This document shows positions 15,022 through 26,130 of a stretch of 64,000 nucleotides of DNA, one piece after another. Below the pieces are notes generated by a model. It had not been told where the DNA came from and did no database searches. It saw only the letters and a list, made by a program, of their open reading frames with translations. Location: the NCBI GenBank assembly GCA_039818825.1, contig JBCBTD010000016.1, forward strand, positions 6,048 to 70,047, given 5' to 3'. The translations under genes were made by a program, and so were the position numbers. Within the stretch, counting starts at the first letter, position 1, and each line of letters begins with the position of its first letter. Source of the DNA: JBCBTD01 sp039818825 (GTDB taxonomy: Bacteria > Pseudomonadota > Alphaproteobacteria > Geminicoccales > Geminicoccaceae).

Positions 15022-18012
15022 TCACTGGCCTTCGAGCAGCCGGCGCGCCGCTTCCAGCGCCTCGGTGGCGGCGTCGACCGGCGCCGTGACCGGAAGCTCG
15101 GGCGGCACCGCTTCCTGTTGTGCCGTCTCGACGACGGGCTCGGGCCCAGCGCGCAGCCCCGCCGCCCGGCCCCGCAGCGGCGCGACGTCTTCGTGCTCCA
15201 CGTCGTCGAGCGGTTCGAGCGCCGCCAGTGCCTGCGCCGGCACGTGACGCCGTAGCCGCAGATGTGCCAGCGCCAACCGCAGCTCGACCTCCTGGGCACG
15301 CGGGAGCGCCATCGCCAAAGCATGGACCAACAGACTGTCGGCAACGTGCAGGGCGTCGCTCTCAGCGGCGACCCGGGTGGCCAGTTCATGGAACAGGGCA
15401 GCCCGTTCTGGCCCTTCGGGAACGAGATCAGCATGGCGCTTGGTGGCGGTCACCGCAGCGGCGAGATCGCCATCGAAGGGCGGCTCACCGCGGATCGCCG
15501 ACTCCAGGAGCGCCCGGTCGCGGTCCGGCGGGCGTGACGCCAGTCCGACCGTCGGACGCCGCCGTGCCTCGGCCCAGGCATCCAGCGCTCCCGCCGCGTC
15601 GCCGGCCCGAGCCCGATAGTCGCCGAGCAACCACCAGAGCTCGGCTTCGTCCGGACGGCCGGTCCAATAGGGCAGCATGGCTTCGAGTTCGGTCGTCGCT
15701 GCCACCGGCTCCTCGCGCTCCAGGCCCAGTCCGAGCTGGGCGACCTGTGCCCGTCGCCGCACGTCGTCGTCTTCGCTCCGACCGAGCGCCGCGAGCCTCG
15801 CACCGGCCGCTTCGGCGTCGCCGCTTTGCGCCAACGCCTCCGCCTCGAGCAGGACCAGTGCCGGATCCGTCACGTCGTCACCAACTTGACGGAGCAGCGC
15901 CAGGGTGATCGCGGGGGCGCCGGCGTGCAGTGCCGCGCGGCCCGCCTCGTGGGCAACGAGGCGGCGGAGCGGCATCGGGTAGTCGCGCCAGACCTGTCCC
16001 GAGCGGGCGAACAGCGAGCCTGCCGTCACCCAGTCGCCCGATCGCGCCGCCAGCATCGCCTGCCAGAGCGCCGGCTCCGCGTCGTCCGGATCGACGGCAG
16101 GGAGATCCAAAGCGGCCGCCTCGTGACGATCGGCCAGGACGTTGGCGACGCCGCGAAGCGCCCGCATCCGCTCACGGGCGGCGACCTCGTCGTCAAGGGC
16201 GTCGGGGTTGCCGGCCTCCAACACCGCCAAGGCCTCGAAGGGAGCTCCCTCACCAAGCAGATGCCTGGCGAGGGCGAGGCGGCGGGCCGGCGCCGGGTGT
16301 GCGAACAGCGCCCTCGTCAGCTGCCGCCGCTCGGCCAGCGCAGCGGGGCCGTCCAGCGTTCGGCCGGCGAGGTCGATCAGGTTGCCAAGCGGCGGCGGCG
16401 GGGCGATCGGCCCGACGTCGAGCTGCGGCGTCGTGCTCGGCCCGGCCACGGCGTCCCGCCAGACTTGGCCCAACAACGTCGGCAGATAAGACTTCGATCC
16501 GCGCCGTGCGGCGTTGTAGCGGCGGACGTGCGGGTCGAGCGACGGTTGAACGTAGAGCGGCTCGCCCAGCCAGGAGTCCATGACCGTCAGCGTCGCCTCG
16601 CCGCCGTCGTGTTCGGGCGGTGTCGGCGACGGCGCGGCGGGCGCCACGTCTTGGCCGAGGACGATCCGCCAGCCCTTGGCCGAACGCTGGACCTCGACGC
16701 CGTCGATGGGACCGACCTGGAAACGAAAGACCCAGGCGCCGGCGACGTGCGCCGCGTCGACGGCGTCGGGCGCCTGGATCAGCGGCGGCGCGTCGACGGC
16801 CGCTTCCGCCACGACGAACCAGACGTCGTCACCGCGCCGAAGCGCCGCGGCCGGCACCACCGCCGGAAAGGTGATGTCCCACCCATTCTCGACACTCGTG
16901 ACGATGGGGCCGGCGACCGGGGAGCCGGCAGCCGGTTCGTCATCGGCGACGTCTACGTCGTGGTCGTGATCGTGGGGCTTGGCGGTGGCATGGTCCGGCG
17001 GGGCCGGCGGCGGCGCATGTGCCGCGTCGCTCGATGGGACGGGATCGTCGGTGGCGGGTGCCGGCGATGCCGGTGGGTCCTCGTCATGCGACGGACCGAC
17101 CGCCGGCTCGACGACGACCGTCGGCAGCGGTGGCAGCGAGCCGACCGATGGCTGCGGGTCGGCGGGCACTGGCTCGACGTTTGCGTCGGTGTCGTCCGGG
17201 GTCACGTCATGCCGGGTCGGCGCGGGCGCCGCCTCGGGCTCGGGCGGCGGTTCGCCGGGTGCCGCCGAGGGTGGCTGCGCCACAGCTGGAGCAGGCCCGG
17301 CATCGGGGGTGGCGTCCGCCGCAGGCACCATGTCGGCTGGGCCCGGCACCGCCGTCGGCGGTGGCGCAGGCCGGACCAGTGCTGAACCGGTGTGGTGGGC
17401 TGCGGTATTCGGCTCGGCCGGACGCGCCGTCGCGTTGGCGTCGTCGGCCTGGCGACCAGCGGCGAGCGGCGTCGTCTCGCGAGCGCTGGGGCGGAGCTGC
17501 GGAACCAGCGAGGCTAGCGCGGTCCGCCGTGTGTCCGGATCGTAGAAATCGACGGCCAGCACCCGGTTGCCGCGCAGCTGCAGCCATTCGACACGGACCC
17601 CGTCACGGAGCCGCAAGACCAAGCCATCGGCGCCCACCTCGACGTCGCGAACCACCCTGGCCAGGCCGCGGTCGATACGACCGGCGTCGAGCTCCGTCAG
17701 CCGATCGAACACCACGCGCACCAGTTCGTCGTCGATCTCGAAGGTGACGCCGACCGGCGCACGCCACTCGACCGCCATCCGCCGGAAGCCCGGATGCCGG
17801 CCGAACCGGACTCGTGGCCGCTCGGGCGGCTGCTCCGTCGCAGGCTCCACCGCCCGCACCGCCGCGCTGTCCGCAGCGACGGTCCCAGCCGCCGGCAGCA
17901 CCACGAGCGCCGTCGGCAACACGACGAGCGCCGCCGCCAGCAGGAGGCCGGCGGCGCAAGAAACTCCAGGTTGCGACCTAGGTCGCTCAGTCGAAGCTGG
18001 CCAACAGCGCAT
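15022..18012 (-). CDS. Large exported TPR-like protein of the motility locus (unknown function)
   Basis: About 996 residues from ATG 18012, the last ATG before a hydrophobic signal-like stretch (AAGLLLAAALVVLPTALVVLP). The open frame extends to 18129 but that part lies inside cheZ. Residues about 66-150 (VRFGRHPGFRRMAVEWRAPV...) look like an AMIN-type beta domain. Residues 160-340 are low-complexity Ala/Pro/Asp. From about 540 to the end are Ala-rich paired helices resembling TPR/Sel1 repeats. It overlaps cheZ by 26 nt, so it belongs to cheY-cheZ. No enzymatic motif was found; a role in envelope assembly or motor attachment is speculation. Confidence 0.75.
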   Translation of the reverse strand: MRCWPASTERPRSQPGVSCAAGLLLAAALVVLPTALVVLPAAGTVAADSAAVRAVEPATEQPPERPRVRFGRHPGFRRMAVEWRAPVGVTFEIDDELVRVVFDRLTELDAGRIDRGLARVVRDVEVGADGLVLRLRDGVRVEWLQLRGNRVLAVDFYDPDTRRTALASLVPQLRPSARETTPLAAGRQADDANATARPAEPNTAAHHTGSALVRPAPPPTAVPGPADMVPAADATPDAGPAPAVAQPPSAAPGEPPPEPEAAPAPTRHDVTPDDTDANVEPVPADPQPSVGSLPPLPTVVVEPAVGPSHDEDPPASPAPATDDPVPSSDAAHAPPPAPPDHATAKPHDHDHDVDVADDEPAAGSPVAGPIVTSVENGWDITFPAVVPAAALRRGDDVWFVVAEAAVDAPPLIQAPDAVDAAHVAGAWVFRFQVGPIDGVEVQRSAKGWRIVLGQDVAPAAPSPTPPEHDGGEATLTVMDSWLGEPLYVQPSLDPHVRRYNAARRGSKSYLPTLLGQVWRDAVAGPSTTPQLDVGPIAPPPPLGNLIDLAGRTLDGPAALAERRQLTRALFAHPAPARRLALARHLLGEGAPFEALAVLEAGNPDALDDEVAARERMRALRGVANVLADRHEAAALDLPAVDPDDAEPALWQAMLAARSGDWVTAGSLFARSGQVWRDYPMPLRRLVAHEAGRAALHAGAPAITLALLRQVGDDVTDPALVLLEAEALAQSGDAEAAGARLAALGRSEDDDVRRRAQVAQLGLGLEREEPVAATTELEAMLPYWTGRPDEAELWWLLGDYRARAGDAAGALDAWAEARRRPTVGLASRPPDRDRALLESAIRGEPPFDGDLAAAVTATKRHADLVPEGPERAALFHELATRVAAESDALHVADSLLVHALAMALPRAQEVELRLALAHLRLRRHVPAQALAALEPLDDVEHEDVAPLRGRAAGLRAGPEPVVETAQQEAVPPELPVTAPVDAATEALEAARRLLEGQ

Positions 18013-18634
18013 CGATCTCCGCCTGGCTGTTGGCGTTGTCGGGCAATTGGGGCCCGTTGAGCAAGTGGAGATCGCAGTTCGGAGGCGGTGTTTCGACCTT
18101 TTCGGGCGAATTGACGGCACTCGGGCCAAGCGCGCCGACGAGCATGCCGATTCGCCGCTCGATGGTTTTGAGCGTGGCGATCACCTTGGTGATGCGCTGC
18201 CCGCTTATATCCTGGAAGTTGCACGCTTCGTAGATCGCGGTCACGGCCTCCTGCAACCGCTGGCCGGCTTCCCCGGAGGTCTCGGCGGCGACCGCTTCGA
18301 TCGTCTCGGTGGCGTCGAGGATGCTGCCGGTCGCAGCCTCCAGATGCTGGACGATGGCGTCGAGCTCGACGTTCGCCGTCGGAATGTGCTCTGCGGAGAT
18401 ATCGTCCGGGTGGATCGACCGGATCTCTTCCTTGGCGCGGCTGATGTAGCGCCCGAGCGCCGCCAGCTCCCGGTAGACGTCGCGATCGCGGAGCGACACT
18501 TCGTCGTGGAGCCGCTCCAGCAGCCGCCGGGCAAGGTCGACCAGCTCCGACAGAGGAACCGTCTCGCCATAGCGCCGATGGAGTTCTTCGAGCCGAGAGT
18601 GGAGGTCGGCTTTGCTGGTGCCGGTGCCGGGCAT
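17987..18634 (-). CDS. cheZ: Protein phosphatase CheZ
   Basis: 215 residues, mostly helical. The conserved catalytic motif is ACNFQDISGQRITKV, with Asp142 and Gln146 at the positions that position the water attacking CheY-P in characterised CheZ. The C-terminal tail SQAEIDALLASFD matches the CheY-tethering helix. It lies 11 nt downstream of cheY and overlaps the next gene. It terminates chemotactic signals by dephosphorylating CheY. Confidence 0.93.
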   Translation of the reverse strand: MPGTGTSKADLHSRLEELHRRYGETVPLSELVDLARRLLERLHDEVSLRDRDVYRELAALGRYISRAKEEIRSIHPDDISAEHIPTANVELDAIVQHLEAATGSILDATETIEAVAAETSGEAGQRLQEAVTAIYEACNFQDISGQRITKVIATLKTIERRIGMLVGALGPSAVNSPEKVETPPPNCDLHLLNGPQLPDNANSQAEIDALLASFD

Positions 18635-18645
18635 CGTCGTGATCC

Positions 18646-19029
18646 TCAGGCGCAGAGAACGCTGGAAATCTTGGTCCGCAGCGTCTCGGCGTTGAACGGC
18701 TTGACGATGTAGTTGTTCACGCCGGCCTCTTTCGCCGCCACCACGTTCTCGGTCTTGCTCTCGGCCGTGATCATGATGAACGGGAGGGCCTGCAGCGTGC
18801 TGTCGGCGCGGACCGCACGAAGCAGGTCGAGGCCGGTCATCGGCGCCATGTTCCAGTCCGAGATCACCAGCCCGTACGACTTCTCCTTCAGGCGAGCCAG
18901 GGCAGCGCCGCCGTCGGTGGCTTCGTCGATGTTGCTGAAGTCGAGCTGTTTCAGAAGGTTGCGGATGATCCGCAGCATCGTCTTGTAGTCGTCGACGATG
19001 AGGATGTTCAGGTTCTTGTCGAGCGTCAT
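18646..19029 (-). CDS. cheY: Chemotaxis response regulator CheY
   Basis: A 127-residue single receiver domain. Acidic pocket Asp13/Asp14 (ILIVDDYKTMLR), phospho-acceptor Asp58 (LVISDWNMAPMTG), Thr88 and Lys110 (NNYIVKPFNAETL) are all present. It has no output domain, so the phosphorylated form should act on FliM. It is first of cheY-cheZ-TPR gene on the minus strand. Confidence 0.95.
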   Translation of the reverse strand: MTLDKNLNILIVDDYKTMLRIIRNLLKQLDFSNIDEATDGGAALARLKEKSYGLVISDWNMAPMTGLDLLRAVRADSTLQALPFIMITAESKTENVVAAKEAGVNNYIVKPFNAETLRTKISSVLCA

Positions 19030-19137
19030 GACGCGTTCCCGGTTGCGGAGGCTCTGAGGATCCCGACCGGCTTTGGCTGACGCCGCGTCGATCGAGCTTC
19101 CGCCACCCTAGGGCGCGTTGGTTAAGTCGGTGTGAAA

Positions 19138-20571
<1,434 letters not shown>

Positions 20572-20591
20572 GATCGGCCCTCCGTCGCCGC

Positions 20592-21449
20592 TCAGAGGAA
20601 CCGGTCCCAAGGCGCGCCCGGCGGCGGCAACACATCGGGCGACTGGGCCGCGCTGGCCGCATCGTCGAAGACGAAGCGCGGGCTTCGGTCGGCAAACGCG
20701 ATGTGGTGCAGATCGAGGGTGGTCGGTGTGAACTTGGCCACGGCGTAGGCCCCGGGCTCGTGACTGCCGAGCACGGCACCTTCGGCGCCGAACTGGAGAT
20801 GGACCTGGTGCGACGTGCCGGGCAGCGTCGACACCGACACGGTTCCGCGCCGACCGAGATACGTCCGATGGATGTGGCCGGCGAACACGTGACGCACTTG
20901 GGGCGAGGCATCGACCACACGCCAGAAGGAGAGCGGGTCCACGAGCCCGATCGCATCCATGCCGGGAATGCCACAGTCGACGGGCGGGTGGTGCATGGCG
21001 AGTGCCACCGCCCGCTCGGGTCGCATCGCCAGCACGTCCGCGAGCCAGGCGAGTCGCGTCTCGCACAGCTGGCCATGGGCAGCGCCGGGCACATGAGTGT
21101 CGAGCGTCACCAGGGAGGTACCGTCGTCATGGTCGACGACGCGCTGTATGAAGCCCGCCGGGTCGCGTGGTGCTTCGGGAAAGACCTCCACGAAGGCTTC
21201 GCGCTCGTCGTGATTGCCGATCAGGAGGGCGGTCGGGGGCGGCACGTGCTGCAGGCGTTCGCGCAGCGCGGCATAGGCCACCGGATGGCCGACATCGGTG
21301 AGGTCGCCGGTGACCAACACGACGTCGGCATCGGCGAATCGGGCGGCGAGGTGGTCGAGCGCCAGCTCCAGCTGCGCCAGCGGGTCGAGCCCGAACAGGC
21401 ACCGGCCCGGCGTGACGAGATGGAGGTCGGTCAGATGGACGATCAACAC
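20592..21449 (-). CDS. CpdA-like metallophosphoesterase
   Basis: 285 residues starting at a GTG 3-5 nt after the uraD stop; AAGAAGG lies a few nt upstream. Metal-ligand motifs are in family order: D8-x-H10 (LIVHLTDLH), GD (VTGDLTD, Asp49), GNHD (79-82), AMHHPP and FAGHIHRTYLG. This is the class III cyclic-nucleotide phosphodiesterase pattern (CpdA/Rv0805-like). It may hydrolyse 3',5'-cAMP, which fits two nucleotide cyclases elsewhere in the window, but the family also acts on other phosphodiesters. Confidence 0.82.
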   Translation of the reverse strand: MLIVHLTDLHLVTPGRCLFGLDPLAQLELALDHLAARFADADVVLVTGDLTDVGHPVAYAALRERLQHVPPPTALLIGNHDEREAFVEVFPEAPRDPAGFIQRVVDHDDGTSLVTLDTHVPGAAHGQLCETRLAWLADVLAMRPERAVALAMHHPPVDCGIPGMDAIGLVDPLSFWRVVDASPQVRHVFAGHIHRTYLGRRGTVSVSTLPGTSHQVHLQFGAEGAVLGSHEPGAYAVAKFTPTTLDLHHIAFADRSPRFVFDDAASAAQSPDVLPPPGAPWDRFL

Positions 21450-21454
21450 CGGGC

Positions 21455-21976
21455 TTAGCCTTCTTGACGGACGAGGTCGTGGAGCCGGAATCGCGCGATC
21501 AGTGCGATCTCCTCGACGGCGTTGGCAAGTTCGACACCGACGGCGTTCGGCAGCCGATCCTCGAACGCGCGCAGCACGTCGTCCTTGGTCGAGCCTTTGA
21601 CGGCGAAGACGAACGGAAAGCCGAATTTGGTGCGGTAGGCTTCGTTCAACTCCGTGAACATGACGCGTTCGGCCTCCGTCAAAAGATCGAGGCCGGCGCC
21701 GTGCTGTTCTGCCGCAGACGCGGCGGTCAAGGCACCTCGCTGGGCAAGCTTGCCGCCGAGGTCGGGGTGCGCCTCGACGACCTGGCGGCGAGTAGGCTCG
21801 TCGGCCGCGCGAAGCGCTTCGTGGAATGCCCCGACGAGCGCTTCGCGGTCGGCGAACGGCCGGGCCACGACCACTCGCTCGGCGACCCACGGACTGTGCT
21901 CCACGATGCCGCCGAACATGGCCACGAACGACGCGGGATCGAGCGCATTGACCTCGGCGAGCGTTAGAGGCGCCAT
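21455..21976 (-). CDS. uraD: OHCU decarboxylase (UraD)
   Basis: A 173-residue helical protein with the OHCU-decarboxylase motifs FVAMFGGIVEHSPWVAER, VEAHPDLGGKLA (conserved His) and LNEAYRTKFGFPFVFAVKG. It converts 2-oxo-4-hydroxy-4-carboxy-5-ureidoimidazoline to S-allantoin, the third step after urate oxidase and HIU hydrolase. It diverges from uraH and is followed by the phosphoesterase. Confidence 0.94.
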   Translation of the reverse strand: MAPLTLAEVNALDPASFVAMFGGIVEHSPWVAERVVVARPFADREALVGAFHEALRAADEPTRRQVVEAHPDLGGKLAQRGALTAASAAEQHGAGLDLLTEAERVMFTELNEAYRTKFGFPFVFAVKGSTKDDVLRAFEDRLPNAVGVELANAVEEIALIARFRLHDLVRQEG

Positions 21977-22059
21977 GGCGCATTCCTTTGGCCGTCGACA
22001 ACTCTTCAGGTTCCCCGCAGTCTAGCCATTCCCGAGCTTCCGGCCAGCGGGGCAGACAC

Positions 22060-22410
22060 ATGGGCCGTTTGACGACACACGTACTGGACACCGCTCGCGG
22101 CCGCCCGGCCGTCGGCTTGGACGTGCGCCTGACGAGGCTGTCGCCGCAGCGGGAAGATCTGCGGGCCGACGCGACCAACGCCGACGGCCGCCTCGACCAG
22201 CCGCTGCTGGAGGGCGAAGAGCTGCTGGTCGGCGTCTACGAGCTGGTGTTCGAGACCGGTGCGTTCCATCGCCGAGCGGGTTTCGACGTCGCCGACCCGG
22301 CGTTCCTGGAAGAGGTGGTGCTGCGCTTCGGCGTCGCCGATACCGATGCCCACTACCACGTCCCGCTGCTCCTCTCGCCCTGGAGCTATGCGACCTACCG
22401 CGGTAGCTGA
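22060..22410 (+). CDS. uraH: 5-hydroxyisourate hydrolase (transthyretin-like)
   Basis: 116 residues from ATG 22060 (MGRLTTHVLDTARGRPAVG). Family hallmarks are the N-terminal His in LTTHVLDTARGRPA, the central Arg/Asp region, HYHVPLLLSPWSYATYRGS with the conserved His and the C-terminal YRGS tetrapeptide. It hydrolyses 5-hydroxyisourate to OHCU. It is first in uraH-xdhA-xdhB-xdhC-guaD and overlaps xdhA by 23 nt. Confidence 0.95.
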   Translation: MGRLTTHVLDTARGRPAVGLDVRLTRLSPQREDLRADATNADGRLDQPLLEGEELLVGVYELVFETGAFHRRAGFDVADPAFLEEVVLRFGVADTDAHYHVPLLLSPWSYATYRGS

Positions 22411-23839
22411 CGCGGTGATCCGGTTCGTGTTGAACGGCGAGGAGGTGACGGTGGCCGACGCGCCGCCGGCAACCATGCTCTTGCCCTGGTTGCGCGAGCG
22501 GGCTGGTCTGACCGGCACCAAGGAGGGTTGCGCCGAGGGCGACTGCGGCGCCTGCACCGTGGCGCTCGGCGAGGTCATCGGCACGCACCTGCGCTGGCGG
22601 GCGGTGAACGCCTGCATCCTGTTCCTCGGAGCGGTGCACGGCAAAGCGCTGCTCACGGTCGAAGGCGTCGCCGAGCCCGACGGCACCCTGCACCCCGTGC
22701 AGCGAGCGTTGGTCGAGCAGCACGGCTCGCAGTGCGGCTTCTGCACCCCCGGCTTCGTCATGACGTTGTTCACCCACTGGTGGCGCCGCGGCTCGACCGA
22801 TCGCGACAGCCTCGACGAGCTCCTTGCCGGCAACCTCTGTCGCTGCACCGGTTATCGGCCGATCGTGGAGGCCGCGCGGGTCATGGCGTCACTACCGGGC
22901 GGCGACCGCCACCGGGCCGAGGAGCCGGCGTTGGTCGCCCGGCTGCGCGCGATCGGCGCGCCGCTTGCGGGCGGGTTCGTCGCACCACACCAGCTCGACG
23001 CCCTGGCCGAGCACCTGGCGGCCCACCCGGACGCGCTCCTCGTGGCCGGTGCGACCGATGCGGGCTTGTGGGTCACCAAAGAGCTGCAGCTCTTCGACCA
23101 CGTGGTGAGCCTGATGGACGTCGCCGAGCTACGGCGGATCGACGTCCAGGACGACACCTTGTGGGTGGGCGCCGCTGCCACCTATACGGACCTGCTGCCG
23201 GCCGCCGACGCCCACTGGCCTGCCTTCGGCCGCATGCTGCGGCGGCTGGGCTCCGAACTCATCCGCAATTCGGGCACGCTCGGCGGCAATCTCGGCAGCG
23301 CCTCTCCCATCGGCGATGCGTTGCCGGTCCTCCTCGCCCTCGATGCGACCTTGACGCTGCGCCACGGCGGCGAACGGCGCACCGTCGGCATCGACGACTT
23401 CTTTCTCGACTACAAACGCACGGCATTGCGGCCCGGCGAGTTCGTCGAGCGGATCGGCTTGCCACTCCGCCCGGTCGCATTGCACGTCGAGAAGATCGCC
23501 AAGCGCTTCGATCAGGACATCAGCGCGGTGCTGCTGGCGACGGCACTGCGCCACGACGGCGAGATCATCAGCGCCGCGCGGATCGGCGTGGGCGGCATGG
23601 CGGCAACGCCCAAGCGCGCCCTTGCGGCCGAAGCCGCACTCGTCGGCACGTCGCTGGAGGATTCGAGCTTCAACCGAGCCGCCTCTGCCCTGACCGCGGA
23701 GTTCCAGCCGTTGACCGACATGCGCGCCAGCGCAGCCTACCGGTTGGAGGCGGCCGCCGCGTGTCTGGTCAAGGCCGGCCGCGCTGCCATGGGACGGCCG
23801 CTCGAACTGCCCGTGACACCTCTGGAGGCCCCGGCTTGA
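22388..23839 (+). CDS. xdhA: Xanthine dehydrogenase small subunit (FeS/FAD)
   Basis: 483 residues from ATG 22388 (MRPTAVADAVIRF). The ferredoxin-type cluster ligands are KEGCAEGDCGACTV and a distal NACI; the second [2Fe-2S] domain has SQCGFCTPGF and NLCRCTGYRPI. The FAD domain (about 190 onward) has LVAGATDAGLW and NSGTLGGNLGSASPIGD. It passes electrons from the molybdenum centre to NAD+. It ends in a TTGA overlap with xdhB. Confidence 0.95.
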   Translation: MRPTAVADAVIRFVLNGEEVTVADAPPATMLLPWLRERAGLTGTKEGCAEGDCGACTVALGEVIGTHLRWRAVNACILFLGAVHGKALLTVEGVAEPDGTLHPVQRALVEQHGSQCGFCTPGFVMTLFTHWWRRGSTDRDSLDELLAGNLCRCTGYRPIVEAARVMASLPGGDRHRAEEPALVARLRAIGAPLAGGFVAPHQLDALAEHLAAHPDALLVAGATDAGLWVTKELQLFDHVVSLMDVAELRRIDVQDDTLWVGAAATYTDLLPAADAHWPAFGRMLRRLGSELIRNSGTLGGNLGSASPIGDALPVLLALDATLTLRHGGERRTVGIDDFFLDYKRTALRPGEFVERIGLPLRPVALHVEKIAKRFDQDISAVLLATALRHDGEIISAARIGVGGMAATPKRALAAEAALVGTSLEDSSFNRAASALTAEFQPLTDMRASAAYRLEAAAACLVKAGRAAMGRPLELPVTPLEAPA

Positions 23840-26130
23840 GCCGCGCTGGCGCCGCGCGCGCCCACGACAGTGCGGTCAAACACGTGACCGGTGCTGCGCG
23901 TTACGTAGACGACGTGCCGGAAGCAAAGGGGCTGCTGCACGCCGCGATCGGGCTCAGCACCTGCGCCGCCGGGACGATCACGACCATGGACCTGGAATCG
24001 GTGCGGACAGCGCCGGGCGTGCGGGCCGTCGTCGCTGCCGCCGACGTGCCGGGCGTCAACGACATCGGCCCGGTGTTCCACGACGAGCCGGTGTTCGCCG
24101 CCGAAAGGGTCGACTACTGGGGGCAGGCACTCTTTGCGGTCGCCGCCGACACGATGGACGAGGCGCGGCGGGCGGCCCGCCTCGGCCGCGTCGACGTCGT
24201 GCCGGAGCCGCCCATCCTGACGGTGCGGGATGCGCTCGCCCGCGAGAGCTTCGTGCTGCCGCCGCACACCATGCGCCGTGGCGACGCGCCGGACGCGCTG
24301 GCCCGGGCCCCGCGGCGGCTGCTCTGCGAGATCGAGATGGGCGGTCAGGACCACTTTTATCTGGAGGGCCAAATCGCCATGGCCCTGCCGGGTGAGGACG
24401 GGGCGCTCACGGTCTACAGCTCGACCCAGCACCCGACGGAAGTCCAGCACAAGGTCGCCGAAGTGCTGGCGCTGCCGGCTGCCGCAATCACGGTCGAAGT
24501 GCGGCGCATGGGCGGCGGATTCGGCGGCAAGGAAACCCAGGGCAACATCGTCGCCGTCGCTGCGTGCCTGCTGGCCCGACGGACGGGCCGCCCGGTCAAG
24601 CTACGTCTCGACCGCGACACCGACATGGAGCTGACGGGCAAACGCCACGACTTCTGGAACCGCTACGAGGTCGGCTTCGACGACACCGGGCGCATCCTCG
24701 CCCTCGACGCCGAGCTCGCCGCGCGCTGCGGGCTGTCGGCGGACCTGTCTGCGGCGATCTGCGATCGGGCGATGTGCCACACCGACAACGCCTACTACCT
24801 GCCGGCGGCGCGCATCCACTCGCACCGCTGCCGGACCCACACCGTCTCCAACACGGCGTTTCGCGGCTTCGGCGGTCCGCAAGGGATGCTCGGCGCGGAG
24901 CTGTACGTCGACGAGGTCGCCCGCGAGCTCGGGCTCGACCCGCTCGATGTCCGCAAGCGCAACCTCTACGGCGGCCCCGGCCGCGACGTGACGCCGTACC
25001 ACATGACCATCGAGGACAACGTCCTGCCGGAGCTCGTCGACGAGCTGGAAACGAGCTGCCGCTACCGCACGCGCCGGCGAGCGATCGATGCCTGGAACGC
25101 GGCAGAGCCGTACGCCAAGCGTGGCATCGCGCTGACGCCGGTCAAGTTCGGCATCTCTTTCACGGTCACCCACCTGAACCAGGCCGGGGCCTTGCTGCAC
25201 GTCTACCAGGACGGCTCGATCCACTTGAACCACGGCGGCACCGAGATGGGCCAGGGGCTGTTCACCAAAGTGGCGCAGATCGTCGCCGAGGTGTTCGACG
25301 TCCCGGTCGACTGGGTGCGCTTGACCCCGACCAACACCGGGAAGGTGCCCAATACCTCGCCGACCGCGGCCTCCTCCGGGACCGACCTCAACGGCATGGC
25401 CGCCCGGCAGGCCGCGTTGACGTTGAGGGAGCGGCTCGCCGCGTTCGTCGCCGATCTCCACCAGGCCGACGCCGCCGAGGTCACCTTCCGCGACGGCGAG
25501 CTCCTGGTCCGCGGCAACCGCCTCAGCTTCGCCGAGGCGGCCAGGCGCGCCTATCGCGCCCGAGTCCAGCTCTCGTCGACCGGTTTCTACAAGACGCCCA
25601 AGATCCACTACGATCGCGAAGCCGGACGCGGCCGGCCGTTCTTCTACTTCGCCTACGGGGTGGCGTGCGCCGAGGTGGTGGTCGACACGCTCACCGGCGA
25701 GCATCGGACGACGCGCGTCGACATCCTGCACGACGTCGGTCGTTCCCTGAACCCGGCCATCGATCGCGGCCAGATCGAAGGCGGCTTCGTCCAAGGGATG
25801 GGGTGGTTGACCGCCGAGGAGCTGTGGTGGAACGACCAGGGTCGGCTGATGACCCACGCGCCGGCCACCTACAAGATCCCCACCGCGCGGGACGTGCCGG
25901 AGGCCTTCGACGTCCGCTTGTGGGAGCGCGGCCGGAACGTGGAGGAGACGATCCACCGCTCGAAGGCGGTCGGCGAGCCGCCACTGATGCTGGCCATCAG
26001 CGTCTTCATGGCGCTGCGCGATGCGATCGCCGCGGTCCGGCCGGGGCCCGGCGCCCGGCCGCGCCTCGATGCACCGGCGACGCCCGAACGCGTCCTCGGC
26101 AGCATCAACGAGCTGCGAGCACGGCCATGA
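23836..26130 (+). CDS. xdhB: Xanthine dehydrogenase molybdopterin subunit
   Basis: 764 residues from a TTG at 23836 whose last two bases are the first two of the xdhA stop. Molybdopterin/active-site motifs include GGQDHFYLEGQ, RMGGGFGGKETQ, FRGFGGPQGM, GGTEMGQGLFTK and SKAVGEPPLML, the last with the catalytic Glu of the xanthine oxidase family. It hydroxylates hypoxanthine and xanthine to urate. It has an ATGA overlap with xdhC. Confidence 0.95.
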   Translation: MSRAGAARAHDSAVKHVTGAARYVDDVPEAKGLLHAAIGLSTCAAGTITTMDLESVRTAPGVRAVVAAADVPGVNDIGPVFHDEPVFAAERVDYWGQALFAVAADTMDEARRAARLGRVDVVPEPPILTVRDALARESFVLPPHTMRRGDAPDALARAPRRLLCEIEMGGQDHFYLEGQIAMALPGEDGALTVYSSTQHPTEVQHKVAEVLALPAAAITVEVRRMGGGFGGKETQGNIVAVAACLLARRTGRPVKLRLDRDTDMELTGKRHDFWNRYEVGFDDTGRILALDAELAARCGLSADLSAAICDRAMCHTDNAYYLPAARIHSHRCRTHTVSNTAFRGFGGPQGMLGAELYVDEVARELGLDPLDVRKRNLYGGPGRDVTPYHMTIEDNVLPELVDELETSCRYRTRRRAIDAWNAAEPYAKRGIALTPVKFGISFTVTHLNQAGALLHVYQDGSIHLNHGGTEMGQGLFTKVAQIVAEVFDVPVDWVRLTPTNTGKVPNTSPTAASSGTDLNGMAARQAALTLRERLAAFVADLHQADAAEVTFRDGELLVRGNRLSFAEAARRAYRARVQLSSTGFYKTPKIHYDREAGRGRPFFYFAYGVACAEVVVDTLTGEHRTTRVDILHDVGRSLNPAIDRGQIEGGFVQGMGWLTAEELWWNDQGRLMTHAPATYKIPTARDVPEAFDVRLWERGRNVEETIHRSKAVGEPPLMLAISVFMALRDAIAAVRPGPGARPRLDAPATPERVLGSINELRARP

